Source: Bufo bufo
Lineage: Eukaryota > Chordata > Amphibia > Anura > Bufonidae
Length of the DNA stretch: 64,000 nt
Assembly (NCBI RefSeq): GCF_905171765.1
Contig: NC_053391.1
Location: 186,754,559 to 186,818,558, forward strand
Direction: 5' to 3'
Made by a program: the position numbers and the translations under genes
The notes under the pieces: model-generated
What the model was told of the DNA's origin: nothing
Database searches by the model: none
Seen by the model: the letters and a program-made list of their open reading frames with translations, nothing else
Shown here: positions 23,140-33,419 of the stretch, piece by piece
Layout: the number at the start of each line of letters is the position of its first letter
How positions within the stretch are numbered: position 1 is the first letter of the stretch

Positions 23140-25370
23140 CAAAGTTGAATGAACCTCTCCTCTATCTGGGTGCCGGGGCCTAAATGTGTGACAGTGGCCT
23201 GTTCCAGTGGTGGGTGACGTGAAGCCTGATTCTCTGCTATGACATGAAGACAGATTCTGCGCTGACATAAGGCCAGATTCTCTGTTACGGGACCGCTCTC
23301 CTCTGTCTGGGTGTCGGGGCCTAAATGTGTGACAGTGGCCTGTTCCAGTGGTGGGTGACGTGATGCCTGATTCTCTGCTATGACATGAAGACAGATTCTG
23401 TGCTGACATAAGGCCAGATTCTCTGTTACAGGACCTCTCTCCTCTGTCTGGGTGCCGGGGCCTAAATGTGTGACAGTGGCCTGTTCCAGTGGTGGGTGAC
23501 GTGATGCCTGATTCTCTGCTATGACATGAAGACAGATTCTGTGCTGACATAAGGCCAGATTCTCTGTTACAGGACCTCTCTCCTCTGTCTGGGTGCCTGG
23601 GCCTAAATGTGTGACAGTGGCCTGTTCCAGTGGTGGGTGACATGAAGCCTGATTCTCTGCTATGACATGAAGACTTATTCTGTGCTGACATGAAGCCAGA
23701 TTCTCTGTTACAGGACCTCTCTCCTCTGCCTGGGTGCCTGGGCCTAAATATGTGACAGTGGCCTGTACCAGTGGTGGGTGATGTGAAGCCTGATTCTCTG
23801 CTATGACGTGAAGACTGATTCTGCGCTGACATAAGGCCAGATTCTCTGTTACGGGACCTCTCTCCTCTGCCTGGGTGCCTGGGCCTAAATGTGTGACAGT
23901 GGCCTGTTCCAGTGGTGGGTGACGTGATGCCTGATTCTCTGCTATGACAAGAAGACAGATTCTGTGCTGACATAAGGCCAGATTCTCTGTTACAGGACCT
24001 CTCTCCTCTGCCTGGGTGCCTGGGCCTAAATGTGTGACAGTGGCCTGTTCCAGTGGTGGGTGACGTGATGCCTGATTCTCTGCTATGACATGAAGACAGA
24101 TTCTGTGCTGACATAAGGCCAGATTCTCTGTTACAGGACCTCTCTCCTCTGTCTGGGTGCCGGGGCCTAAATGTGTGACAGTGGCCTGTTCCAGTGGTGG
24201 GTGACGTGAAGCCTGATTCTCTGCTATGACATGAAGACAGATTCTGCGCTGACATAAGGCCAGATTCTCTGTTACGGGACCGCTCTCCTCTGTCTGGGTG
24301 CCGGTGCCTAAATGTGTGACAGTGGCCTGTTCCAGTGGTGGGTGACGTGATGCCTGATTCTCTGCTATGACATGAAGACAGATTCTGTGCTGACATAAGG
24401 CCAGATTCTCTGTTACAGGACCTCTCTCCTCTGTCTGGGTGCCTGGGCCTAAATGTGTGACAGTGGCCTGTTCCAGTGGTGGGTGACGTGAAGCCTGATT
24501 CTCTGCTATGACATGAAGACTGATTCTGCGCTGATATAAGGCCAGATTCTCTGTTACGGGACCTCTCTCCTCTGCCTGGGTGCCTGGGCCTAAATGTGTG
24601 ACAGTGGCCTGTTCCAGTGGTGGGTGATGTGAAGCCTGATTCTCTGCTATGACATGAAGACTGATTCTGTGCTGACATAAGGCCAGATTCTCTGTTACAG
24701 GACCTCTCTCCTCTGTCTGGGTGCCGGGGCCTAAATGTGTGACAGTGGCCTGTTCCAGTGGTGGGTGACGTGATGCCTGATTCTCTGCTATGACATGAAG
24801 ACTGATTCTGTGCTGACATAAGGCCAGATTCTCTGTTACAGGACCTCTCTCCTCTGTCTGGGTGCCTGGGCCTAAATGTGTGACAGTGGCCTGTTCCAGT
24901 GGTGGGTGACGTGAAGCCTGATTCTCTGCTATGACATGAAGACTGATTCTGCGCTGACATAAGGCCAGATTCTCTGTTACGGGACCGCTCTCCTCTGTCT
25001 GGGTGCCGGGGCCTAAATGTGTGACAGTGGCCTGTTCCAGTGGTGGGTGACGTGAAGCCTGATTCTCTGCTATGACATGAAGACAGATTCTGCGCTGACA
25101 TAAGGCCAGATTCTCTGTTACGGGACCGCTCTCCTCTGTCTGGGTGCCGGGGCCTAAATGTGTGACAGTGGCCTGTTCCAGTGGTGGGTGACGTGAAGCC
25201 TGATTCTCTGCTATGACATGAAGACTGATTCTGTGCTGACATGAAGCCAGATTCTCTGCTATGGCATGAAGAGACTGATTCTGTGCTGACATGAAGCCAG
25301 ATTCTCTGCTATGGCATGAAGAGACTGATTCTGTGCTGACGTGAAGCCAGATTCTCTGCTATGGGACCTC
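23140..25370. repeat. Minisatellite, 141-bp unit, about 15 copies
   Basis: The unit contains GGGGCCTAAATGTGTGACAG, TGGCCTGTTCCAGTGGTGGG and GCCTGATTCTCTGCTATGAC. The period is exactly 141 bp (47 codons), so minus-strand frames stay open for the whole array: 23055-25292 (745 codons) and 23122-25242 (706 codons) in two different frames. Copies differ by single substitutions such as GACGTG/GACATG and CGGGG/CTGGG. From about 25250 a shorter, roughly 60-bp variant (GCATGAAGAGACTGATTCTG) takes over. The two overlapping frames and perfect repetition argue against a real gene. Confidence 0.9.
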
Positions 25371-25801
25371 TGTCCAATTGATATTGGGTCATTTTTATTT
25401 TTTTAATTTTTATTTTAATTCATTTCCCTATCCACATTTGTTTGCAGGGGATTTACCTACATGTTGCTGCCTTTTGCAGCCCTCTAGCTCTTTCCTGGGC
25501 TGTTTTACAGCCTTTTTAGTGCCCAAAAGTTCGGGTCCCCATTGACTTCAATGGGATTCGGGTTCGGGACGAAGTTTGGTTCGGGTTCGGATCCCGAACC
25601 CGAACATTTCCGTGAAGTTTGGCCGAACTTCTCGAACCCGAACATCCAGGTGTTCGCTCAACTCTAGTCACATGTCCTTAGTCGTTACAAAAGTGAGCTT
25701 GATTTGAACCCTAAGTCCAGGTGCATAGGGTAACATATAAAAGCTGGACACTGGACCAGCAGATCAGATTGACAAAAACCAGTGATGTGAAAAAACATAT
25801 A

Positions 25802-26740
25802 CAGTACAGACCAAAAGTTTGGACACACCTTCTCATTCAAAGAGTTTTCTTTATTTTCATGACTATGAAAATTGTAGATTCACACTGAAGGCATCAAAAC
25901 TATGAATTAACACATGTGGAATTATATACATAACAAACAAGTGTGAAACAACTGAAAATATGTCATATTCTAGGTTCTTCAAAGTAGCCACCTTTTGCTT
26001 TGATTACTGCTTTGCACACTCTTGGCATTCTCTTGATGAGCTTCAAGAGGTAGTCCCCTGAAATGGTTTTCACTTCACAGGTGTGCCCTGTCAGGTTTAA
26101 TAAGTGGGATTTCTTGCCTTATAAATGGGGTTGAGACCATCAGTGGCGTTGAGGAGAAGTCAGGGGGATACACAGCTGATAGTCCTACTGAATAGACTGT
26201 TAGAATTTGTATTATGGCAAGAAAAAAGCAGCTAAGTAAAGAAAAACGAGTGGCCATCATTACTTTAAGAAATGAAAGTCAGTCAGTCAGCCGAAAAATT
26301 GGGAAAACTTTGAAAGTAAGGGCTATTTGACCATGAAGGAGAGTGATGGGGTGCTGCGCCAAATGACCTGGCCTCCACAGTCACCGGACCGGAACCCAAT
26401 CGAGATGGTTAGGGGTGAGCTGGACCGCAGAGTGAAGGCAAAAGGGCCAACAAGTGCTAAGCATCTCTGGGAACTCCTTCAAGACTGTTGGAAGACCATT
26501 TCAGGGGACTACCTCTTGAAGCTCATCAAGAGAATGCCAAGAGTGTGCAAAGCAGTAATCAAAGCAAAAGGTGGCTACTTTGAAGAACCTAGAATATGAC
26601 ATATTTTTAGTTGTTTCACACTTGTTTGTTATGTATATAATTCCACACGTGTTAATTCATAGTTTTGATGCCTTCATAGTCATGAAAATAAAGAAAACTC
26701 TTTGAATGAGAAGGTGTGTCCAAACTTTTGGTCTGCACTG
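25802..26740 (+). mobile_element. Tc1-like deletion derivative with long TIRs
   Basis: TA duplications at 25800-25801 and 26741-26742 flank CAGTACAGACCAAAAGTTTG and its inverted partner ending CTTTTGGTCTGCACTG. The match between the ends is unusually long, about 25802-26071 against 26498-26740, because the left end contains a reverse-complemented copy of the transposase 3' coding end. Inside is the transposase N-terminus (ATG at 26214, MARKKQLSKEKR) joined by an internal deletion to the C-terminus. Cannot encode a working transposase. Confidence 0.88.
26214..26599 (+). pseudogene. Tc1 transposase, internally deleted
   Basis: From 26214 the frame reads MARKKQLSKEKRVAIITLRN and a helix-turn-helix-like SVSRKIGKTLK, then stops near 26328. 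A second frame (26327-26599) supplies the C-terminus, WPPQSPDRNPIE with the last catalytic glutamate, LWELLQDCWKTIS and GGYFEEPRI. Everything between the DNA-binding domain and the last part of the catalytic core, including both catalytic aspartates, is missing. Full-length Tc1 transposases have about 340 residues; these pieces total about 130. Confidence 0.8.
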
Positions 26741-26830
26741 TACATACTGTAATCCGCAAATCACCACACTGGAAACATACAATTAGATAAGTAGTCAAAG
26801 AATTTTTGACAAGTGTACAATTAAATTAAA

Positions 26831-27825
26831 TAAATACTTAGATAGTATCCATGTGGTGATGTTGCAAAAAAAAAAAAAAGGCAGAATGTGAACATCACTG
26901 TTCAAATACCCACACCCATAAAATTGTGTAGACTCACGAGGACTGCAACCACAGCAAAACGCATCCTTTCAGAATGGATCTGGTGGTATTATATGGAAAA
27001 TGAACATGCCGGATCCAGCACTAAAACCATTGTAACCAGAAGCCTGGTACGTCACCAGCAGTAAACAAACAGACCTTGCCCTGCGCAATGCAGCGCAAGG
27101 CAAGGGGGAGCATCGGAGCAAGGAAATGCTCTGATGCTCGACTCATAAATAGTAAATGAATTAAGAAGAGGTTATATCCGGGTTCAGCTCTGAACCTCGA
27201 CAACCACTTTAATACATGTAGGTAGTACCTCTAGGATAGTTAAAGCCTATGTACACCTTTGGGGGCATTTTATTATTATTATTATTATTATTACATTGTA
27301 TTCATTTTGAGCTAAAAATATTTTTTTTAATTAGTCTTTATTAAAAACATTGGATCTTTTTTTCTGTACATAGCTGAGATGCTCTAGTAGCACCCTTTGG
27401 ATTTTGTCTTTTCCGTAATCTGTGGAGCAGACAGACTCCTTATCTCCTGCTCTCTTACATTATAAACACTCATTAAAGCTCATTTCTTATTTTACTGATA
27501 AGAATGTGGCTTAAATATGTGAGCCATTAGTGACGTCACCAGCACTAATTGGCGGGATTTAGCGCTGCCCTAGCCTGTAAAACGGCAAGGCAGCGCTAAA
27601 GCCCACCCATCAGAGCCAGTGACATCACCGGCAACTCTGCTAGGTGGAAGCCTCAACCTAGTAGTGCTACAAACACAAACAAACAGCCCTTGCCCTGCGC
27701 GATCCAGCGCATGGAGAGCATCGGAACATGAAATGCTCCATTGCTCATATCAGGGGGGCCGGAGGGGTGAAAATGGGGATATGTCTGGGTTCAGCTGTGG
27801 AACCGGACAACCCTTTTAATTTAAT
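26831..27825. other. Foldback loop region with MITE fragments
   Basis: No gene is visible. An ATT microsatellite lies at about 27268-27292. Two related blocks, about 27055-27210 and 27660-27820, share AAACAAACAG, CCTTGCCCTGCG, GAGCATCGG and a GGGTTCAGCTSTG...ACAACC end. They look like copies of a short interspersed element whose typical GTTGTCCGGTTC-like end is visible in inverse. Boundaries are unclear. Confidence 0.4.
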
Positions 27826-28118
27826 TAGACACGTGTCAAACATTCTTTCACTACTTATTCACTATTTATCTAATTGTATGTTCCCAGTGTGAAGATTTGC
27901 AGACCATAGTATGTACAGTATATGTTTTTTAACATTATTGGTTTTTGTCACTTTTTGTGTCAATCTGATCTGCTGGTCCAGTGTCCAGCTTTTATATGTT
28001 ACGTCATGCATCTGGACCTAAGATTCAAATTGACTTGCCCGAAACGTGTCTACAGTTTGTTGGGGTGCTGTGCTTTCATGTTTTTGCAATGCTGAAATAT
28101 CACATAAAGAATCTTTAA

Positions 28119-28803
28119 CAATTTTAATCAGTGCTGGTTTAATTTTTTGGGTGTTCTAAGAGGTCGGAATTCGGACCAAAACCGTGCACAGAAAGAAGGT
28201 GAGCTGGAGTTTACTACTACATTTGTACACTGTAAGACTCTCTGCCTTCTATGTAATGAATGGAAACTATGCAGGATGGAGGTCCAACAGTGTGTAAAAA
28301 GGTATATGAGTCTCAAGGGGAAAACCAAGAGTTGATGATTGGAAGTTGAAATCAGTCATGGCTTAGACAATGACATCATGGTCTCCTATGTTGCTTGAGT
28401 CATTTGAATGAAGCATGGCTGAATTTAGCTTTTTTTAGCTGTTTCCTTTTACGTATATAGCTATTAGCAACTGGAAAGGTAGGACTTTCCTGCATGTGCC
28501 AACAATTTAACAACAGGAGAGATTTATTAAAGGAGACCTAAATCTTTGGGGAAAAGATGCTCTTGCAGCAGTGCTTCTCAGAATGCTCTGCACCTTTGGG
28601 TTTCGCCTCTGCTCGGCTTCTCCAGCATGTGGAGTTGACCCATAAAAAGTATATGGGATCCATACTTTGCATATTGCAAAACGCACCCAGAGCAAATGAA
28701 ACCCAACAGTACAGAATGCTGTGAGAAGCATCGCTGCAATCTTTGTGATTTCACCGGTTCAACGGTTTAGGACCCCTTTAAAAGGGTTTTCAAAGATTTC
28801 TTT
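28119..28803. other. Non-coding region before the hAT-2 pair
   Basis: I see no gene. From about 28770 the sequence is a short repeat common in frogs that continues on the other side of the hAT insertions at 36781 (ATCTGATTGGTGGAGTTC), so 28770-28836 plus 36781-36850 was one element. Confidence 0.45.
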
Positions 28804-28838
28804 TACTGATGACCTATACTCTGGATAGGTCATCAGTA
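28804..28838. repeat. 14-bp hairpin at the hAT insertion site
   Basis: TACTGATGACCTAT and ATAGGTCATCAGTA are perfect inverted repeats around a 7-base loop. The 3' arm contains GTCATCAG, the target duplicated by both hAT-2 elements. The last TA now comes from the hAT end; the same TA lies at 36781-36782. Confidence 0.8.
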
Positions 28839-28956
28839 GTGATGAGCGCCAGGGGCAATATTCGAATTCACAATATTTCGCGAATATTTTGTTGAATATT
28901 CGGCGAATATTGGCAAATTCGAATATTCGTTATATTCTACATTCTTTTTTTACAGC

Positions 28957-29036
28957 GGTGATCCAGGGTGGTATCCGCAGTGGTGGGGTGACCGGCGGTC
29001 ACCCCACCACTGCGGATACCACCACCCTGGATCACA
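28957..29036. repeat. Large perfect palindrome in hAT-2a
   Basis: GTGATCCAGGGTGGTATCCG through GGGGTGACCG is mirrored by CGGTCACCCC through CTGGATCAC, with an arm of about 38 bp and almost no loop. It can form a cruciform or hairpin. Confidence 0.8.
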
Positions 29037-29114
29037 GTCTGATGGTGGAAGTAGAGCCATACACCGACCGCTGCCAAACAAAAAACTCAGCCGTAATCCG
29101 ACTGAAGTAACTGC

Positions 29115-29175
29115 CCCGTGTCCCCTGATGAATCCTGGGGCATCCTGTCTTTGAAGAAACGCGTCGGGCCACATA
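29115..29175 (+). ncRNA. Degenerate hammerhead-ribozyme-like motif
   Basis: CTGATGA (29125-29131), GAAAC (29156-29160) and GCGTC (29161-29165) occur in hammerhead order. Stem I can pair GTG-T-CCC (29118-29124) with GGG-C-CAC (29166-29172) around one T/C mismatch. Stem II is poor, so activity is doubtful. The downstream text to about 29630 (AATAAAAGTGATATTTTATG) resembles a Penelope-like terminal repeat, a known host of such ribozymes. Confidence 0.45.
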
Positions 29176-29702
29176 AGTATACCTCTCACACTATCCCATT
29201 CCAGTGGATTTATTTTTTGTGGTAGGGTTACGTTTTATGGTAACTGTGTTTTTTCTGTTCCTCTGGATGGACCATTTTTTTCCTCATGTGCTAGGGCCTC
29301 ACTAGGGTCATCTACATAGGAATAGAGCTCCTGTCTGGGCCACCCCTTGCGGGGCTTTTTGGACCCCGTCCTATGGATATTTGTTGTATGGCGGACCAGG
29401 TCAAGCAGGGAGGCACTAGGGCTAATTGATCTTGCCTGACATAGCCGTGCCCGGTTTGCTATTACTGGCCCAGTCCATTACTCACACTTTACCCACATCT
29501 TTACTAACTGGTCCTTGCTTGTGTACCAGTTTGTGTATGTATTTGTCTTACTTGTTGTTTGTCTGTAGGAGCCGTTTTTTATCTCCTATTATTTAATAAA
29601 AGTGATATTTTATGTAGTTTACTGCCCCCCTTAGTTTCTTCTTATCGTTTATTGAGCAGTAATCAGGGAGACACTTCTGTCTTCTCCTGACTGACCATCT
29701 TT

Positions 29703-29783
29703 AACCATGATTCCTCCCTGCTCAAGTTGCTTGTGGGCCAATGACTCATTGGCCCACAAGCAAGAAACAGGGAGGAATCATGT
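29703..29783. repeat. Second palindrome in hAT-2a
   Basis: CATGATTCCTCCCTG and TTGCTTGTGGGCCAATGA face TCATTGGCCCACAAGCAA and CAGGGAGGAATCATG. Arms of about 37 bp with a few unpaired bases. Confidence 0.8.
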
Positions 29784-30059
29784 GTTCAGATGGAAAAAAT
29801 GACGAATATTCAAAAAACAAATATATAGCACTATATTCAAAATATTCGCAAATTCTTGAAGTTGCGATATTTGGGATAAAAATTTGCTTTTCGAATAATC
29901 GTGCTCAACACTGGTCATCAGTAGAGATGAGCGAATCGAAGCAGACAAAGTGTAATTCGATCCGAATTTCAGGAAAAATTCGATTCGTGGTAACGAATCA
30001 CATTTTTTTCTAAAATGGCTACTGGGAACTCTGGGATCAAGGGATCACCCACAATACCA

Positions 30060-30175
30060 TGCATGCGGCCAATCAGCAGCCAGCCAGCCCCTGTGATGTC
30101 ACAGCCTTATAAATAGCTTCAGCCATTTTGTATTCTGCCATTTTCCAGTGTGCTTAGTGCAGGGAGAGATGTCAG
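30060..30175 (+). promoter_or_regulatory. Putative hAT-2b promoter
   Basis: GGCCAATCAGCAG (about 30069), TATAAATAG (30109-30117) and AGGGAGAG (about 30162) repeat the order seen in hAT-1 and hAT-3. Confidence 0.4.
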
Positions 30176-30280
30176 CAGGCATAAGGGAAAGTGCTAGAAA
30201 AAACTTCGTTGTGCTGAAAAAATGATTTACAAGTTCAGGGAAAGATTATTCAAGGTGTAGGGAAAGGATAGGGAGGATTT

Positions 30281-31069
30281 TTGAGTACTGGCTTCGACTC
30301 TAGTAGTTGGTTGACAGAGGCCAAGGAGGTTTTTTCTGACAGAGCATTCTGTCAGAAGAAATATATTCCATCGTATGGGGCATCCTTTAAGGAGTTGGAA
30401 AAGGTGTATAAAGAGCAGATAGTATCTTGGTGGGAAGTACAAAGTTTGGAACACTATCTGGAAAACAATATTGTCCCACGGGGTTTACGAATTAATTTGA
30501 CCCCAGCAACTCGGTGTAGAAATACCTCCCTTATGAGTAAATGGGAGCTGGAGGCCACTAATAGTTCGCTGAGGTTCATGAGACTGCTAATTGAGCAGGA
30601 ACGGCAGACCCTGATTAATCTGGACACCAAATTACGAGATCAAATTGCTATCACCCAGTCCTTTTCACAGGAGACGGACTTTGGAACAAAGGAGAAACAA
30701 CTTCAGACCTCTTTGGACAAATTTCAATACCACCTCAAAGAGCGTAAACACAAACAATTTAACCGAGATCTGGCCGATTTTAAGGAAAATAAAGTATATG
30801 TACAAACATTTGATAGAAGGAGGTTAACTGAAAGAGATACTGACTTTTCATCAACAGAAACAGACCAGTCAGAATCAGATAAAGAACAATATACAGGGAA
30901 CCGAAAAAATATAAATAAAGGTAGAGGCCAAGGTAGAAGAAATCAAAACCGGGGAGGCTCCTATAAAAGAGGAGGACCAGGTTTTTTAGACCAGAGTTCG
31001 ACCTATCCCCTAAGGAATCGAGTACAACAGCAACCTCAGGGAGCGGGAACCACACCGACCCAAAAATAA
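30281..31069 (+). pseudogene. PLE ORF, N-terminal region
   Basis: An open frame of 262 codons, basic and polar: ELEKVYKEQIVSWWEVQSLE, MSKWELEATNSSLRFMRLL, coiled-coil-like RFMRLLIEQERQTLINLDTK, then a low-complexity KGRGQGRRNQNRGGSYKRGG tail. It stops at 31067-31069, where the RT frame (one base away) is already open with KIINLSSHILTN. The two therefore overlap by a shift, either a natural two-frame arrangement or a 1-nt indel. It begins without a natural start because of 5' truncation. The N-terminal function is unknown; RNA binding would fit the basic tail. Confidence 0.65.
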
Positions 31070-31071
31070 TC

Positions 31072-32568
31072 AATCTATCATCCCATATCTTAACAAATAC
31101 GGAAACAAGGGTTCTTGAAAGGGGTCTCTCCTTTGTCCCAACGTCTAAATATAATCCTTTTAAAACCACAGTGGACTTGCATCTCTTTGCACGGAAATTG
31201 CGGTGGTACAAGCACTTTTGTAATCTTGAGAAGAAACAAAGCATAGAGATGGGTGTCCCTGTGGACATGGTAGCAGATGTGAAACTTTTACAAAGTTTAA
31301 CTACTGCTAATGAACCGGCTCCAGGTGAGGGACCCTTTTCATGTTTAAAGAATAAGAGTAAAAGGATACCCCCCATAGGTGAGACCAATTGTGTGGATGT
31401 GTTCCTAAAATTGGTTAGCACCGACCTGGAGACTACCCATTTGTACTCAGCACCAAACAATTGTACTCAGGATGAATTGTGTGGATTGGACAATTTGTCC
31501 AAAAACAAAAACATTGTTATTAAACCATCGGACAAAGGTGGTAACACCGTCATCTTGAGTACAAAGGCTTATGAATCAATGTGTATGAACTTACTGGCCC
31601 CTCGTGATTGCTATGAAATCCTTCATGTGGACCCTACTGTGGTTTATAAAAAAGAACTTAAAAGCATTTTAGATAAAGCAAAATTCGCTAAATTAATCAA
31701 TCAGGAAGAATACGATTTCCTGTATCCCCAGTGTCCACAAATTGCTACGTTTTATAGCCTCCCGAAGGTTCACAAAGGCTGTGTGCCCCTTAAAGGGCGA
31801 CCAATAGTATCGGGGGTGGACAGCCTTAGTCAAAACCTGGGAGTATACATAGATAGAATCTTGGCCCCTTTTGTTCTCTCCCTCTCCTCCCATGTTAAAG
31901 ACACGGGTGATCTCCTCAGGCAATTGGAAGGGATCCATCTTGATGAGTGCTGCATACTAGGAAGTGTAGATGTGGAGGCACTATACTCCTCCATCCCACA
32001 CAAGTGGGGTTTGTATGCAGTATCATATTTTTTATCTACAAGAGGAAGACACTTCCAGGCCCACAGTGATTTTGTACTTGAACTACTTGAGTTCTCATTG
32101 ACGAGGAACTATTTCCTATTTAATGGGCAATTCTACCACCAGCTCAGGGGCACTGCGATGGGGAGCCCCTGTGCCCCATCGTATGCAAATCAGTTCCTGG
32201 ACTGGTGGGAGAATACCATAGTATTCAAAGATGAGTCTATGGTAGAACTGCAGTGTGTTCAAAAGTGGGCACGCTTCATAGACGACGTGTTTGTCATCTG
32301 GAAAGGGAGCATGGAGACTTTCTCTGGTTGGGTCCAACTATTAAATAAGAACGAGATAGGCCTACATCTTACATCAGAATGCCACCCATCCCAACTTCCA
32401 TTTTTGGATATTCGCGTGGGCATAAGTCCGAGTGGTCGATTGGAGACTACAATCTATCGTAAACCTACCTCCACTAATTCCCTCCTGAGGTGGGAAAGTA
32501 GTCATCCATACCCCCTCAGGAAGGGAATACCGCGGGGTCAATACCGCGGGGTCAATACCTGCGACTAA
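31072..32568 (+). pseudogene. PLE reverse transcriptase domain
   Basis: The frame starts with NLSSHILTNTETRVLERGLS. RT motifs are: IKPSDKGGNTVI (31516-31551), YSLPKVHK (about 31755), GRPIVSGVDSLSQNLGVYID (31798), motif A GSVDVEALYSSIPH with catalytic D at 31969, motif B GTAMGSPCAPSYANQFLDWW (about 32149) and motif C RFIDDVFVIW with DD at 32281-32286. All catalytic aspartates are present. At 32526-32553 a 14-bp unit (AATACCGCGGGGTC) is present twice, which shifts the frame and ends it at 32566-32568. Upstream of that lesion the domain looks complete and uninterrupted. Confidence 0.88.
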
Positions 32569-32588
32569 GGAGGAATTGCTCCAAACGC

Positions 32589-33419
32589 TTGGATTTTGTC
32601 ACACAGGCCAAAGATCTGAGAACTCGATTTTTGGATCTGGGCTACCCGGCAGGTGTATTGACACCAGCATACCAGAATGCCCTAGGTAGTGACAGAGTGT
32701 CACTTCTCACCCCCCGAAAAGAGGTTTCCACAAATGAGGGTAGTAAGGAAGACAGAGAGATCCATCTTATTAGTACATATAATGGCTGCTCGTCTGCAGT
32801 TAGAGACATCATTTCGAGACACTGGCATGTACTACGGATGGACCGTGATATTTGCAAGGTCATAAAGGAGCACCCCAGCATCACCTACAGGCGCGGTAGA
32901 AGCATCCGTGACCTTGTGGTACATAGCCACCATATACCAGCAGCATCCAAAAAAACATGGCTTGAGAAAGGGATTAGTGGTAACCACAAATGTGGAGGGT
33001 GCGTGGCGTGCCCCTTTATGACCAAGGCGAAAACATTTAGGAGCAATAACACGGGTAAAACATACACTGTAAGTGATTTTATCAATTGCAGAAGTATGGG
33101 AGTAATCTACAAAATTACATGCATTTGCGGGAAAGAATACGTTGGAAAGACAATCAGAGAATTAAGGAGGAGGATAGGAGAACATGTCGGTGACATTAAA
33201 AATGCTAGAGACACACCAGTGTCGAGACATGTGAATACTGAACATGATGGAAGACTTGATTGTCTTTCCTTCATGGGTATTGAAAAAATCAAGCCGGGCA
33301 TTAGACGCGGGGATTTGGATAGGAGAATCCTTCAATGTGAAGCAAAGTGGATTTTCTATCTCAAGACAGTCCACCCCTCCGGTCTAAACGAGCAACAAAA
33401 TTACAGCTGCTTTATATGA
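32589..33419 (+). pseudogene. PLE C-terminal part: zinc-binding motif and GIY-YIG endonuclease
   Basis: Continues the PLE protein in a new frame after the 14-bp duplication. It reads through FVTQAKDLRTRFLDLGYPAG, YNGCSSAVRDIISRHW, a cysteine motif CGGCVACPF (about 32992), then the GIY-YIG nuclease: GVIYKITCICGKEYVGKT (33096-33150) followed by RELRRRIGEHVGDI with the conserved arginine. The canonical GIY reads VIY and YIG reads YVG, substitutions tolerated in the family. The frame ends with the natural stop (TGA 33417-33419). 277 codons; intact in itself, cut off from the RT only by the frameshift. Confidence 0.88.

Larger units (their letters stand above)
18782..25666. mobile_element. hAT DNA transposon with three satellite arrays (hAT-3)
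   Basis: The ends TAGGGATGAGCGAAC and GTTCGCTCAACTCTA form a TIR, bounded by a perfect 8-bp TSD GTCACATG at 18774-18781 and 25667-25674. Subterminal GTTCGGGTTCGG/CCGAACCCGAAC words crowd both ends (18795-18890 and 25530-25650). From left to right the inside holds a promoter-like block, a 79-bp array, a 296-bp array, a decayed transposase and a 141-bp array. The total of 6,885 bp is large for a hAT, mainly because about 5 kb is tandem repeat. The transposase is broken. Confidence 0.9.
18705..28118. repeat. Long foldback, left arm split by hAT-3 and a Tc1 derivative
   Basis: The left arm is in three pieces (18705-18781, 25675-25800, 26743-26830) and the right arm is one piece (about 27826-28118). 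Joined, the left pieces match the reverse complement of the right arm: ATTGCAAAAACA, AGCACAGCACCC, then ACATATAAAAGCTGGACACTGG, then AACATACAATTAGATAA. The right arm contains GAAACGTGTC (28041-28050), the 3' core of a hammerhead-type motif. The arms may therefore be inverted terminal repeats of a Penelope-like element. The loop (26830-27826) has no RT remnant that I can see. Confidence 0.65.
28837..29913. mobile_element. hAT non-autonomous element (hAT-2a)
   Basis: It starts TAGTGATGAGCGCC and ends GTGCTCAACACTG, with GTCATCAG at 28829-28836 and 29914-29921. The last base is G where A is expected. Subterminal motifs are GAATATTCG and CGCGAATATT (28860-28935) with relatives at 29800-29900. The interior holds two perfect palindromes and a fragment with Penelope-like 3' sequence. 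No coding sequence. Confidence 0.8.

Noticed and set aside
23055..25292. A 745-codon minus-strand open frame as a repetitive protein gene
   Set aside because: It is a 141-bp satellite that is open in two frames at once, lies inside a hAT element, and has no start region, splice sites or domain. Reported as a repeat.
28000..28060. Hammerhead in the foldback right arm
   Set aside because: Only the GAAACGTGTC half is present; the CTGATGA core is missing.
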